Source: Methylovulum sp. (lineage in GTDB: Bacteria; Pseudomonadota; Gammaproteobacteria; Methylococcales; Methylomonadaceae). Taken from it: DNA of 42,970 nucleotides. The position numbers were made by a program, and so were the translations under genes. The stretch's first letter is position 1. Each line of letters begins with the position of its first letter. The stretch covers positions 1 to 42,970 of the forward strand of contig JAURZI010000112.1 in assembly GCA_030653435.1 (NCBI GenBank). Reading direction: 5' to 3'. Below the pieces are notes generated by a model, which worked only from the letters and a program-made list of their open reading frames with translations, was not told the DNA's origin and did no database searches. Shown in pieces: positions 9,231-17,091 of the stretch.

Positions 9231-9785
9231 TCAGGCTATACGCCCAAACAGCTGATAAGTGACTTCTCCAGCTGTTTTGCGTTTCAATAACTGCCAGTTA
9301 TCCGGTATGCCTGCGAGCGTTAAGCCGCTTTCAGTCTCCAGATAGATTTTTGCCCCCGGCCCCAGCCAGCCTTTGTCTTCCAGCCAGGCACAGGACTGTG
9401 CAGCCAAGCCCATTGCAAACGGCGGGTCCAGGAAGACGATGTCAAACGTTTCCGCATCACCAGCCAGATAGCGGAATACATCGGCTTGCACCAATTTGAC
9501 TTGTGTCGCGCCCAAAGCGACGGCATTGGCTTTTAAAACACGACAGGCGACAGGGTTGTTGTCGATTTGCACGATCGAGCTTGCACCTCGGGATGCCGCC
9601 TCAAAACCTAGCGCACCGCTGCCCGCATAACAATCCAGGCAGCGGCTGCCGATAATGTCGTATTGCAGCCAGTTGAACACGGTTTCCCGTACTCTGGCCG
9701 GTGTTGGCCTTAAACCTGGGACATCGGCTACTTGTATTTGTCGGCTGCGCCAGTCACCGCCGATAATTCTGAGCTTATTTTGCAC
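9231..9785 (-). CDS. rsmD: 16S rRNA (guanine(966)-N(2))-methyltransferase
   Basis: RsmD methylates G966 of 16S rRNA using SAM. The 184-residue product has the expected family length. It begins with LRIIGGDWRSRQI and PTPARVRETVFNWL, then has the SAM motif CLDCYAGSGALGFEA (about residues 49-63) and the catalytic DPPF at residues 120-123. Its start overlaps the end of the upstream M16-like gene by 11 bases, so the two are likely cotranscribed. That pairing of M16 peptidase genes with rsmD is common in proteobacteria. Confidence 0.95.
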   Translation of the reverse strand: MQNKLRIIGGDWRSRQIQVADVPGLRPTPARVRETVFNWLQYDIIGSRCLDCYAGSGALGFEAASRGASSIVQIDNNPVACRVLKANAVALGATQVKLVQADVFRYLAGDAETFDIVFLDPPFAMGLAAQSCAWLEDKGWLGPGAKIYLETESGLTLAGIPDNWQLLKRKTAGEVTYQLFGRIA

Positions 9786-11076
9786 TTTTTCCTACGGTGA
9801 TGGTTTGTAGCCGTTGCGGGTTAACGCGGCGTTTAAAGGCATCGGTAATCGACGCCACACTGGTTTGCTCTACGTTGTGCTGGAACGTGTCGAGATAGTC
9901 CAACGGCAAGCCATAAAAGCCGATCATGCTGACATAGCTGGCCAATTCTTTATTGGTATCAAAACGCATGGCAAAGCCGCCGGTAATATTTTGCTTCGCG
10001 GCAACCAGCTCGGCTTCGGTAGGGCCCTGGGCAATAAAATCGCCCAGGGTTTTATTCAGCACTTGCAAGGCCAGGCCGGTCTGGTCATTGCGGGTTTGCA
10101 GGCTGACTAAGAACGGTCCGGGTTTCAGCATCGGTATAAAGGCGCTGGATGCACTGTAGGCCAATCCGCGTTTTTCCCTGATTTCGTCAAAAAGTTTGGA
10201 CACCAGGCCGCTGCCGCCGAGGATATGGTTGCCGACATACAGGTTAAAATAATCGGCATCTTTACGGTAAGTACCGGGCATGCCGACCAGGACATGGGTT
10301 TGCGTAGACGGGAATTCGATATGTTCGACCGTGCTTGTCGCCGGCATTGCGACATCCGGCAACAATTCCGCTTTTTGCCCGACAGGCAAGCCGCCGACCA
10401 GCTTTTCGGCGGTTTGTTCGGCCTGTTGTTTCGATAAATCGCCGACGATCACGATGATGGCATTGGCTGCCACATAATATTTTTTATAAAAGCCCCGGAC
10501 ATCGGCTGGGGTAAATGCCGGTACGGTTTTTAACGTGCCTGAGTCGGGGTGTGCATAAGGGTGATCCCCGTACAAGGCCTGATAAAAAGCAATGCTGGCT
10601 ATGTCCGACGGCGATTCCTGCTGTTGTTTCAAACCTGCCAGGGTACGGTTTTTTTCGCGTTGAAAATCGGCGTCATTAAAACTCGGCTGGGCCAAAATGA
10701 CTTGCATGGTGTCCAACGCTTTGTCGAACAGGGGATTGTCTGTCAATGTCCGTAGCGAAACCGTGGTGGTGTCTATTGAACTGCTGGCGCCAAACAACGC
10801 GCCGACGCTTTCGAAGCGTTGCGCTATGGCATCGGCGTTCCAGCTGCCGGCACCGGTATCCAGCAATCCGGCGGTGAGGGCGGCCAAGCCATACTGTTGT
10901 CCATCCCGCGCACTGCCCGCATCAAACACCACTTGAATATCCGCCATCGGCAAGCCTTCGGTACGCACGTAATAGACGCGGCTGCCTTGCGGGGTCTGCC
11001 AATGGTCAATTTTTGCCGCCGCCCAAAGCGCGGGGCTGCAAAGTAAACATATTAAACTGTATAAGTAAAATCGCAT
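9775..11076 (-). CDS. M16-family peptidase homologue lacking the zinc motif
   Basis: The 433-residue product has an N-terminal signal peptide (hydrophobic residues 4-19, ending ALWAAA) and is built like a periplasmic M16 (insulinase/PqqF) half-protein. At the place of the HxxEH zinc site it reads YGLAALTAGLLDTG, so the histidines and glutamate are missing and it should be catalytically inactive. The C-terminal M16 lobe is intact, including the REKRGLAYS segment. In this family an active and an inactive subunit usually pair. The active partner here is the gene ending at 12604, with two unrelated genes between them. The product may complete the clamshell chamber around an unknown peptide substrate. 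Confidence 0.88.
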   Translation of the reverse strand: MRFYLYSLICLLCSPALWAAAKIDHWQTPQGSRVYYVRTEGLPMADIQVVFDAGSARDGQQYGLAALTAGLLDTGAGSWNADAIAQRFESVGALFGASSSIDTTTVSLRTLTDNPLFDKALDTMQVILAQPSFNDADFQREKNRTLAGLKQQQESPSDIASIAFYQALYGDHPYAHPDSGTLKTVPAFTPADVRGFYKKYYVAANAIIVIVGDLSKQQAEQTAEKLVGGLPVGQKAELLPDVAMPATSTVEHIEFPSTQTHVLVGMPGTYRKDADYFNLYVGNHILGGSGLVSKLFDEIREKRGLAYSASSAFIPMLKPGPFLVSLQTRNDQTGLALQVLNKTLGDFIAQGPTEAELVAAKQNITGGFAMRFDTNKELASYVSMIGFYGLPLDYLDTFQHNVEQTSVASITDAFKRRVNPQRLQTITVGKSAK

Positions 11077-11124
11077 GAGGTTGGTTCCTGTTTGTTTTTA
11101 GGAAAAATTGATTAATTCGGTGGC

Positions 11125-11733
11125 TTATATTTCTTCAAACAGCTTGGGCAGATCAATAGCAAGATCAGGAAATAAATGCGGAATAGCCTGATCATCGCCG
11201 GAATAACTGTTAAGGAATTGGTAGGTAGCCGTCTGCTCGCTAAGTACAAATTGCTGAACTACCTCTTCGTAAGGATAGATCAGCCAGTATTCGCCGACAC
11301 CGCTTTCCTGGTAAAGCGCGTGTTTGATGTTGACTTCTTTTTTGGCATTGCCTTTGGACAGGATTTCAATAATCCAGTCCGGCGCACCGTTGCAGCCTTG
11401 TATGTCGAGTTTAGACTTATCGCAGATCACGCATAAATCCGGCTGGACGACGGTGTAAATGTCGTGGTTGGCTAACAGGGCTTTTTTGCGGTCATATAAC
11501 CGCACATCGAATGGCGCAACAAATAATTCACAGGTTTTTCCATGCAAAAAAACATCGATAGAAGAACATAAGCGACGCGAAATGCGCTGGTGTTGCACAT
11601 TCGGCGCAGGCGACATGAGCTGGATTTTGCCTTTGATCAATTCAACGGCATCGTCAAGCTGCCAGCTAAGATAGTCTGCGTAACTATACGTGCCGTTTAG
11701 ATCAAGCTGTGACAGTTCGGTGATTTTAGTCAT
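11125..11733 (-). CDS. Uma2/DUF820 family nuclease-fold protein
   Basis: A 202-residue protein of the Uma2 (DUF820) family, which has a PD-(D/E)xK restriction endonuclease-like fold and is most expanded in cyanobacteria. The core residues are visible: VELIKGKIQLMSPAP near the N-terminus, VQPDLCVIC with the conserved aspartate, and PDWIIEILSKGNAKKE with the E and K of the catalytic signature. The C-terminal GVGEYWLIYP strand is typical. The function of the family is not established. Its position between two M16 subunit genes that are usually adjacent suggests later insertion. The stop of the J-domain gene lies 47 bases upstream. Confidence 0.85.
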   Translation of the reverse strand: MTKITELSQLDLNGTYSYADYLSWQLDDAVELIKGKIQLMSPAPNVQHQRISRRLCSSIDVFLHGKTCELFVAPFDVRLYDRKKALLANHDIYTVVQPDLCVICDKSKLDIQGCNGAPDWIIEILSKGNAKKEVNIKHALYQESGVGEYWLIYPYEEVVQQFVLSEQTATYQFLNSYSGDDQAIPHLFPDLAIDLPKLFEEI

Positions 11734-11780
11734 AGTCTGTGCATGGTTGCGTGCAACCGAAAAAATTAACGCGCAGCCGG

Positions 11781-12542
11781 TCAGCCGCGCACCAGCCGGA
11801 CGGCGCGATGGAAGCTTGGGTTTTCATTGAGGGCAAGGCCTTCGTTGAAATTGACAAACCATGAGCCGCCGCCATACCCGGCATAAGGGGAACATGACCA
11901 AACCCAAGGCGGGTTTCTTGGGAACACGGCATGATTGATATGCTGGGTCTTTGCTGTCCCTGCTTGCCTATCGAGCAAGGCCTTTAATTCACTGATGTCG
12001 GGCATGCGCCAATCGGTGTGGCCTGCGTAGCCGCCTTGCCCGTTAAACGCTTGCACCGCGTCAAAAGCATCTTGCCAGGTGTAGACCCTGGCGTCGCCAT
12101 GTACCGCGTCGTTGTCCCAAGTTTGGCCTAAAGCAAATCGGCACCACACCAAGCGGGTTTCTGTATCAGTGGCGGTGCCGTTGGTGGACGCGGTATATTT
12201 GCCGATAAGTTGTTCTTGGTCGGCTTGGGCCGTGCCTTGAGGCCGTTTTTCCGGCGGTTCCTGGTAGTCTTCAGTTGTCCCCGCGGCATGTTCCTGGGCT
12301 GGTCGCGTATGATGATGTTCCTGGCCTTTAATCCAATCGTCATGCTGCTTTCTTCGGGCCGGATCCAGCAACACATCACGCGCCTCGTTGAGTATTCTGG
12401 TAATGCGCTCGGCGGCTATTTTGTCACTGGCCTTATCTGGATGGTGCATCTGCAACAAGGCCTTATGCGCCGCTTTGATGACTATGTCCGGCGCGTTGCG
12501 GGTGACTTTTAAATTATCGTAATGGGTACGTATTTTGGTCAT
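11781..12542 (-). CDS. J-domain protein fused to a DUF1566 domain
   Basis: A 253-residue two-domain protein. Residues 1 to about 70 form a J domain: a helix with the HPDK tripeptide (HHPDKAS), followed by AAERITRILNEARDVLLDP and an arginine-rich end. J domains stimulate the ATPase of Hsp70. A low-complexity linker rich in H, Q, E and P (about 73-120) follows. Residues about 125-253 match DUF1566/Lcl-type domains, which have a C-type-lectin-like look: TDTETRLVWCRFA, DWRMPDISELKALLD, WVWSCSPYAG and FHRAVRLVRG. There is no signal peptide, so both halves should be cytosolic. The combined role is unknown. The DUF1566 part may recruit a client or ligand and the J part deliver it to DnaK. Confidence 0.8.
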   Translation of the reverse strand: MTKIRTHYDNLKVTRNAPDIVIKAAHKALLQMHHPDKASDKIAAERITRILNEARDVLLDPARRKQHDDWIKGQEHHHTRPAQEHAAGTTEDYQEPPEKRPQGTAQADQEQLIGKYTASTNGTATDTETRLVWCRFALGQTWDNDAVHGDARVYTWQDAFDAVQAFNGQGGYAGHTDWRMPDISELKALLDRQAGTAKTQHINHAVFPRNPPWVWSCSPYAGYGGGSWFVNFNEGLALNENPSFHRAVRLVRG

Positions 12543-12603
12543 GGTGTCTGTTCCTCACACGGCTCATCGTTGCCGCATTTAATCGCGGCTTGATGAGAAC
12601 GCA

Positions 12604-13959
12604 TTATTTTGTCCTTTTTTTATTGGCGGCTTGTTTATTGATGGCTTGAGGCTCCAGATAGGCAACACTCAAATGGTCCTCAAGCAAATATTTTCGTGCC
12701 ACATCGCGCACTTGTCCGGCAGTTACTTTATTGATTTTATTGACGTACTCATCCGCTTTTTGCCAGCCTAGCCCGACAGTTTCCAGCATCCCCAACTGCA
12801 TGGCCTGATAAAAACCGGAATCCCGCTCATAAACCGCACCGGCTAAAACCTGGGCTTTAATGCGTTGCAATTCATCTCCGTCAATCAACTCCTTTTGCAG
12901 CTTGCTGATTTCATTTTTTAATGCGGATTCCAGCTCCCATACTGATTTGCCTTCGGCTGGTGTCGCTTCCAGCTCAAACAAACCGGACAACCTTGAACTG
13001 AGCGAGTAGCCCGCAGCAGCGGACACCGCGATTTGCTGTCCGCGCACCAGTTCCTTGCTGAGTCGGGCGCTATTGCCGCCATCGAGGACACCGGCCAAGA
13101 CTTCCAGGGCATAAGCATCGGTTTCCGAGGCTGCCGTTTTCAGGGATGGCACTTTATAGCCCAAGGCTACGGACGGCAGTTTGGCTGGGACTTTAACGGT
13201 CATTTTGCGGACGCCCAGCTGTTCAATTTCGGTTTGCGGTTTTAACGGTTTGATCTCACTGGGTTTAAGGCCGGCAAAATAGTGTTCCGCCAAGTCGAAA
13301 ACTGCTTGCGTCTGAACATCGCCGACCACTACCAGCGTGGCGTTATTGGGCGCATACCAACGCTGATACCAGGCTTGCAAATCGTCGACGGTATATGCCG
13401 CTATATCGGCAGGCCAGCCGATAATAGGGTGTTGGTAAGGGCTGTTGGCATAAGCCATCGCCATGAAATGCTCGGACATTTTGGCCTGCGGGTTGTCGTC
13501 AGTCCGCATCCGGCGCTCTTCGGTCACGACTTCCAGCTCTTTTTTCAGCTCATCGGCGAGGAGGTGCAAATGGCGCATCCGGTCGGCTTCCAGTTCGAGG
13601 CTGACGGCTAATTTCGATGCCGCCATAGTTTGAAAATAGGCCGTATAATCCTGTCCGGTAAAGGCATTCTCATCACCGCCGTTTTCGGCAATGATGCGCG
13701 AGAATTCACCGGCAGGATGCTTGTCCGTGCCTTTGAACATCATGTGTTCCAGCATGTGTGAAATACCGGTGATACCGCCCGGTTCGTAGCTTGAGCCCAC
13801 TTTATACCACACTTGCGAAACCACCACGGGCGAGCGGTGATCTTCTTTGACCAGCACTTTTAAGCCGTTGCCCAGTAGGTGTTCTGACACTTTTGTTTCC
13901 GCCAAGCTGGAAAAAACCGGCACAAACAATAAGATGGCACTTAATATTCGATTCTTCAT
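12604..13959 (-). CDS. M16-family zinc metallopeptidase, active-type subunit
   Basis: A 451-residue protein with a signal peptide (about residues 1-20, ending SSLAE) and the inverted zinc motif HMLEH at residues 68-72 (HMLEHMMFKGT), plus a downstream glutamate in VVTEERRMRTDDNP. This is the catalytic signature of insulinase/PqqF-type M16 peptidases. It should be exported to the periplasm and work with the inactive paralogue encoded at 9775-11076. The C-terminus ends in a basic tail (NKQAANKKRTK). The substrate is unknown. It leads the minus-strand series M16, J-domain protein, Uma2, M16-like, rsmD. Confidence 0.92.
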   Translation of the reverse strand: MKNRILSAILLFVPVFSSLAETKVSEHLLGNGLKVLVKEDHRSPVVVSQVWYKVGSSYEPGGITGISHMLEHMMFKGTDKHPAGEFSRIIAENGGDENAFTGQDYTAYFQTMAASKLAVSLELEADRMRHLHLLADELKKELEVVTEERRMRTDDNPQAKMSEHFMAMAYANSPYQHPIIGWPADIAAYTVDDLQAWYQRWYAPNNATLVVVGDVQTQAVFDLAEHYFAGLKPSEIKPLKPQTEIEQLGVRKMTVKVPAKLPSVALGYKVPSLKTAASETDAYALEVLAGVLDGGNSARLSKELVRGQQIAVSAAAGYSLSSRLSGLFELEATPAEGKSVWELESALKNEISKLQKELIDGDELQRIKAQVLAGAVYERDSGFYQAMQLGMLETVGLGWQKADEYVNKINKVTAGQVRDVARKYLLEDHLSVAYLEPQAINKQAANKKRTK

Positions 13960-14137
13960 AAAGCTCTCTATGTGATAGGTAAGTATTTCAATAACCGCTT
14001 AGCCCCCGCTTAGTTGAAAGGTGCCTAACATCATAGCGATGTTTTGAGGGGCAGGCTGAGAAGTTAGGTATTTTAAACGATAGCCGCCTGGTTATTTATG
14101 TCAACAGGACAAAAAAACCGGCTTGGCATAGAATAAC

Positions 14138-14189
14138 TTTGTCGGCATGAGTTCCGGCATCGTTTTCATTTGTGCCAGCTGCCGACAAA
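14138..14189. repeat. Inverted repeat with 10-bp perfect arms
   Basis: TTTGTCGGCA at 14138-14147 is matched by TGCCGACAAA at 14180-14189, with 32 bases between. The loop itself contains GGCA and TGCC segments that could pair inside. It lies about 180 bases upstream of the M16 gene start, in otherwise AT-rich sequence. It could be an RNA hairpin, a bipartite operator or the remains of a mobile element end; nothing seen decides between these. Confidence 0.4.
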
Positions 14190-14364
14190 CCAACCATACA
14201 CCCAAAATGGCTGGCCTTGTCGAGGATGTGTTTGTATTCAATTAATTTTATAAATTAAAGATCAAAGAGTTGGCCTGTAAACTTAATGTCCGGTATTGAA
14301 AAATATTATACTCGGCATCGCAAAACCAGTGTCCTTATAAAAGGCAGAGTAATGGCTAAGACTA

Positions 14365-14533
14365 ATGAAAGCAATCGGTAACAAAAAACAAGGCATCTTG
14401 TTGATGATGCCCCGGTAGTCTACGATCTGCCCTGACCTCACGATGCTGGACATCATGATGCCCGACATGGGGTTATCAAGTGCTTAAATGGCTTAAAGCC
14501 AATGCTAATATGGGAGACATTACACAGAGATAA
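14365..14533 (+). pseudogene. Remnant of a response-regulator receiver domain
   Basis: Three fragments in successive frames spell out a CheY-like receiver. From ATG 14365 the frame reads MKAIGNKKQGILL, then DDAPVVYDL begins at 14403 (acidic pocket region). PDLTMLDIMMPDMG begins at 14431 (phosphoacceptor aspartate loop), and GYQVLKWLKANANMGDI begins at 14471 before a stop at 14531. At least two frameshifts and an internal loss between the first and second parts leave no intact frame, and the beta4-beta5 part is missing. It is therefore a decayed gene, with no visible output domain. The original regulator and its target are unknown. Confidence 0.72.
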
Positions 14534-14646
14534 CGCTTATATAACGGATTGCGGCTGTCCCAAGTTATCAGCGGGCATCTATTTGGAATAATCCATGCTT
14601 AGCTGTATTATTCCAGCTGAATAAATAAAATGCGGATGCCCACATA

Positions 14647-15531
14647 ATGCCTACCCCCCCCAATATTTCCTGGAAAAACTATCTTACGCTGTGCAAACCC
14701 AATGTGGTGTTGGAAATGCTGTTTACCGCCGTGGTCGGCATGTTGCTGGCCGTGCCGGGCATGCCTCCCATTGCCACGGTTTTTTACAGTACGCTGGGTA
14801 TTGCGTTGGCGGCTTCTTCAGCGGCTGCCATCAACCATTTCATCGATAGAAAAGCCGATGCACAAATGGGTCGCACTGAAAACCGGCCTTTGCCCAAAGG
14901 TACGCTAACGGCTGCGAATGTGCTGGTGTTTGCCGTAATCTTGGGTGTCAGCTCGATGTTGCTGTTGATTTTTATGGTCAATACCTTGACGGCAGTGCTG
15001 ACGTTTTTATCGTTGTTCGGCTATGCCATAGTTTATACGCTGTATCTGAAACGGGCGACGCCGCAAAATATCGTCATCGGCGGCGCTTTCGGCGCGACTC
15101 CGCCGTTGTTAGGCTGGTGCGCGATGACGAATACGATACATCCTTATGCGCTATTGCTGGTGCTGATTATTTTTGTCTGGACACCGCCGCATTTCTGGGC
15201 GCTTGCCATCGCCAGACGTGAAGAATACGCGAAAGTTAACATACCGATGTTGCCGGTTACGCATGGGGTTGAGTTCACACGCTTGCAGATCTTGTTATAT
15301 ACGGTTCTGTTATTAATAGTGACCTTGCTGCCTTATTTAACCGGCATGAGCGGGCTGATTTATCTGGCATCCGCACTACCCTTGGGGCTGGTGTTCATTT
15401 ATCTCGCCATCTTGATGATGCGTACTAAAGATAACAAAACGGCGATGAAAACCTTTGGCTATTCCATTATATATATTACGGTGTTATTCGCCGCCCTATT
15501 AATCGACCATTATGTCATGTTGACTTTATGA
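14647..15531 (+). CDS. cyoE: Protoheme IX farnesyltransferase
   Basis: The UbiA-family enzyme that converts heme b to heme O by adding a farnesyl group, needed for heme-copper oxidases. The 294-residue product begins WKNYLTLCKPNVV and carries the first aspartate-rich region NHFIDRKADAQMGRTENRPLP (about residues 60-80). It also has the second conserved loop with TPPHFWALAIARREEYAKVNIPMLP (about 179-203). Several strongly hydrophobic segments fit the usual eight to nine transmembrane helices. No oxidase subunit gene or ctaA is adjacent. Its last codons overlap the next gene by 4 bases (ATGA). Confidence 0.95.
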   Translation: MPTPPNISWKNYLTLCKPNVVLEMLFTAVVGMLLAVPGMPPIATVFYSTLGIALAASSAAAINHFIDRKADAQMGRTENRPLPKGTLTAANVLVFAVILGVSSMLLLIFMVNTLTAVLTFLSLFGYAIVYTLYLKRATPQNIVIGGAFGATPPLLGWCAMTNTIHPYALLLVLIIFVWTPPHFWALAIARREEYAKVNIPMLPVTHGVEFTRLQILLYTVLLLIVTLLPYLTGMSGLIYLASALPLGLVFIYLAILMMRTKDNKTAMKTFGYSIIYITVLFAALLIDHYVMLTL

Positions 15532-16556
15532 AGCTGACCCATCACGAGCAAACACCCTATCAAGAACACCCGTTCGCAGAAATTGTACGGATTTTAGGCA
15601 AGGGCAAAAAAGGTTCCAGACCGTTAACGCAAGAAGAAGCCTGTCGTGCGATGAGCATGATTCTTGCCGATCAAGTCTTGCCGGTGCAGTTAGGCGCGTT
15701 TTTAATGCTGATGCGGGTTAAGGAAGAAACGCCGGAAGAACTGGCAGGTTTTGTCCAGGCCGCCAGAGCCTCTTTCAAGATTGTTGACGACGGCATTGTC
15801 GATCTGGATTGGTCGTCTTATGCCGGAAAACGCCGGCATTTGCCGTGGTTTTTATTGTCGGCCTTGTTATTGGCGGAAAACGGTATCACCGTTTTTATGC
15901 ACGGTGCTAGCGGGCATTCTGCGGGCAGGTTGTATACCGAAAACGTGTTGGGCTACTTGGGCTTAAAGCCTGCGCGTTCACAGGCCGAAGCGAAGCAGCA
16001 ACTTACGCAACAGCATTTCAGTTATCTTTCGCTGGAACATTTTTGTCCAAAACTGCATGAGATCATAGAGCTGCGGCCAATACTGGGCTTGCGTTCGCCG
16101 GTGCATACCCTGGTCCGACTGTTAAATCCGTTTAACGCGGCCTACAGCATCCAGGGCATTTTTCACCCCAGTTACCGCCCCGTGCATCAGCAGGCCGCAG
16201 CCTTGTTAAATCAAGCGCACATGGCCGTGTTAAAAGGCGAGGGCGGTGAAACCGAACGCAATCCGGATATGGAATGCCTGGTGCAAAGCGTCCATCATGG
16301 GGAATTGTCGGATGAAGTGTGGCCTGCGCTATTCCCGCGGCGTCATATCAAACCGGAGCAGCTGGAACCTGAGCAGTTGGCGCAAATCTGGCAGGGGCGC
16401 TACGACGATGAGTTTGCGGAAGCATCCATTATCGGCACGGCAGCGGTTGCGCTTAAGCTGCTAGGCAAGGCGGATACCCAGGCTAGCGCACATGAACTGG
16501 CGACAGCCTGGTGGCTAGGTCGGGATCGACAACGATATGATAGAAAACATCAGTGA
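15528..16556 (+). CDS. YbiB-like protein of the TrpD2 (phosphoribosyltransferase-fold) family
   Basis: A 342-residue protein similar to anthranilate phosphoribosyltransferase-like YbiB. The N-terminal helical domain (FAEIVRILGKGKKGSRPLTQEEACRAMSMILADQ) is typical, as is the MLMRVKEETPEELAGFVQAAR helix. The glycine-rich PRPP loop of true TrpD is not seen; the corresponding region reads VFMHGASGHSAGRLYTENVL. E. coli YbiB binds nucleic acid rather than acting in tryptophan synthesis, so a TrpD call would be wrong. The gene overlaps cyoE by 4 bases and the following flavin reductase gene by 20 bases, which argues for one transcript. Its role here is unknown. Confidence 0.85.
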   Translation: MKLTHHEQTPYQEHPFAEIVRILGKGKKGSRPLTQEEACRAMSMILADQVLPVQLGAFLMLMRVKEETPEELAGFVQAARASFKIVDDGIVDLDWSSYAGKRRHLPWFLLSALLLAENGITVFMHGASGHSAGRLYTENVLGYLGLKPARSQAEAKQQLTQQHFSYLSLEHFCPKLHEIIELRPILGLRSPVHTLVRLLNPFNAAYSIQGIFHPSYRPVHQQAAALLNQAHMAVLKGEGGETERNPDMECLVQSVHHGELSDEVWPALFPRRHIKPEQLEPEQLAQIWQGRYDDEFAEASIIGTAAVALKLLGKADTQASAHELATAWWLGRDRQRYDRKHQ

Positions 16557-17019
16557 GTTATTTAAGCACATCAGCCACGGTGTGTATGTGGTCGGTGTCA
16601 GTGACGGCGTGAGCCGGAACGCGTTTACTGCGGCGTGGGTGATGCAGGTTTCTTTTAAGCCGCCGTTATTGGCTATCAGTATCAATCCAGGGCATTATTC
16701 CTACCGGCTGATGCAAGCTGGCGGTATCTGTACCGTGAATGTGCTGGGGCGGGACCAGTTCGCGATTGCCGAGCATTTTGGTCGTCCAGGCATTGCCGAT
16801 AAGATGGCGGGGTTCGCCTGGCAACAAGATAAAACCGGTGCGCCGATATTGTCACTTAGTCTGGCATATTTTGATTGTGAGGTCTGCCATTATGCCGATG
16901 CCGGTGATCATAAAATAGCGATTTGCCAGGTGCTGTCCGCCGCCACGCTCAAGCAGGGCGAACCTTTGTTGTATGGGCAGACTGGCGATATGGATAACAG
17001 CCGCGGGCTTTATCAATAA
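16537..17019 (+). CDS. Flavin reductase-like, FMN-binding split-barrel protein
   Basis: A 160-residue protein of the flavin reductase-like domain family. Visible features are the opening strand HGVYVVGVSDG, NAFTAAWVMQVSFKPPLLAISINPGHYSY, which resembles the flavin-binding core, and GGICTVNVL further on. Family members bind FMN and reduce it with NAD(P)H or pass electrons to partner oxygenases. Nothing in the sequence names the partner. It overlaps the ybiB-like gene by 20 bases. Downstream comes a convergent gene. Confidence 0.85.
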   Translation: MIENISELFKHISHGVYVVGVSDGVSRNAFTAAWVMQVSFKPPLLAISINPGHYSYRLMQAGGICTVNVLGRDQFAIAEHFGRPGIADKMAGFAWQQDKTGAPILSLSLAYFDCEVCHYADAGDHKIAICQVLSAATLKQGEPLLYGQTGDMDNSRGLYQ

Positions 17020-17037
17020 CGACATTAATGGGTTGTG

Positions 17038-17063
17038 TGTGGGCAGTTTTTCAGCAGCCCACA
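17038..17063. terminator. Possible hairpin between convergent genes
   Basis: TGTGGGC at 17038-17044 pairs with GCCCACA at 17057-17063, giving a 7-bp GC-rich stem with a 12-base loop. It lies between the flavin reductase-like gene (+) and the large glycosyltransferase gene (-). A bidirectional terminator is plausible from position, but there is no clear U-run after the stem on either strand. Confidence 0.35.
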
Positions 17064-17091
17064 TCAACGCGCTCGCTCGTCGGCGGCTTGA

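Larger units (their letters stand above)
13960..14646. other. 687-base intergenic region between divergent genes
   Basis: This stretch separates the minus-strand M16 peptidase gene from plus-strand cyoE. It must hold promoters for both, but I could not identify convincing -35/-10 pairs. Two things stand out: a 10-bp-arm inverted repeat at 14138-14189 and a decayed receiver-domain gene at 14365-14533. The 14190-14364 part is AT-rich and shows no reading frame I would defend. Confidence 0.6.

Noticed and set aside
9775-11076. Loss of the HxxEH site as a sign of a pseudogene
   Set aside because: The frame is intact over its whole length with a good signal peptide, and inactive M16 partners are normal.
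11781-12163. Variable region of a diversity-generating retroelement in the DUF1566 part
   Set aside because: No reverse transcriptase and no second, template-like copy of the 3' end is visible in the window.
14283-14468. A 61-codon minus-strand frame in the intergenic region
   Set aside because: It has no recognisable domain or good ribosome binding site, and it covers the receiver remnant read on the other strand.
15528-16556. Anthranilate phosphoribosyltransferase (trpD)
   Set aside because: The PRPP-binding glycine-rich loop is not present and the neighbours are not tryptophan genes; a YbiB-like protein fits better.
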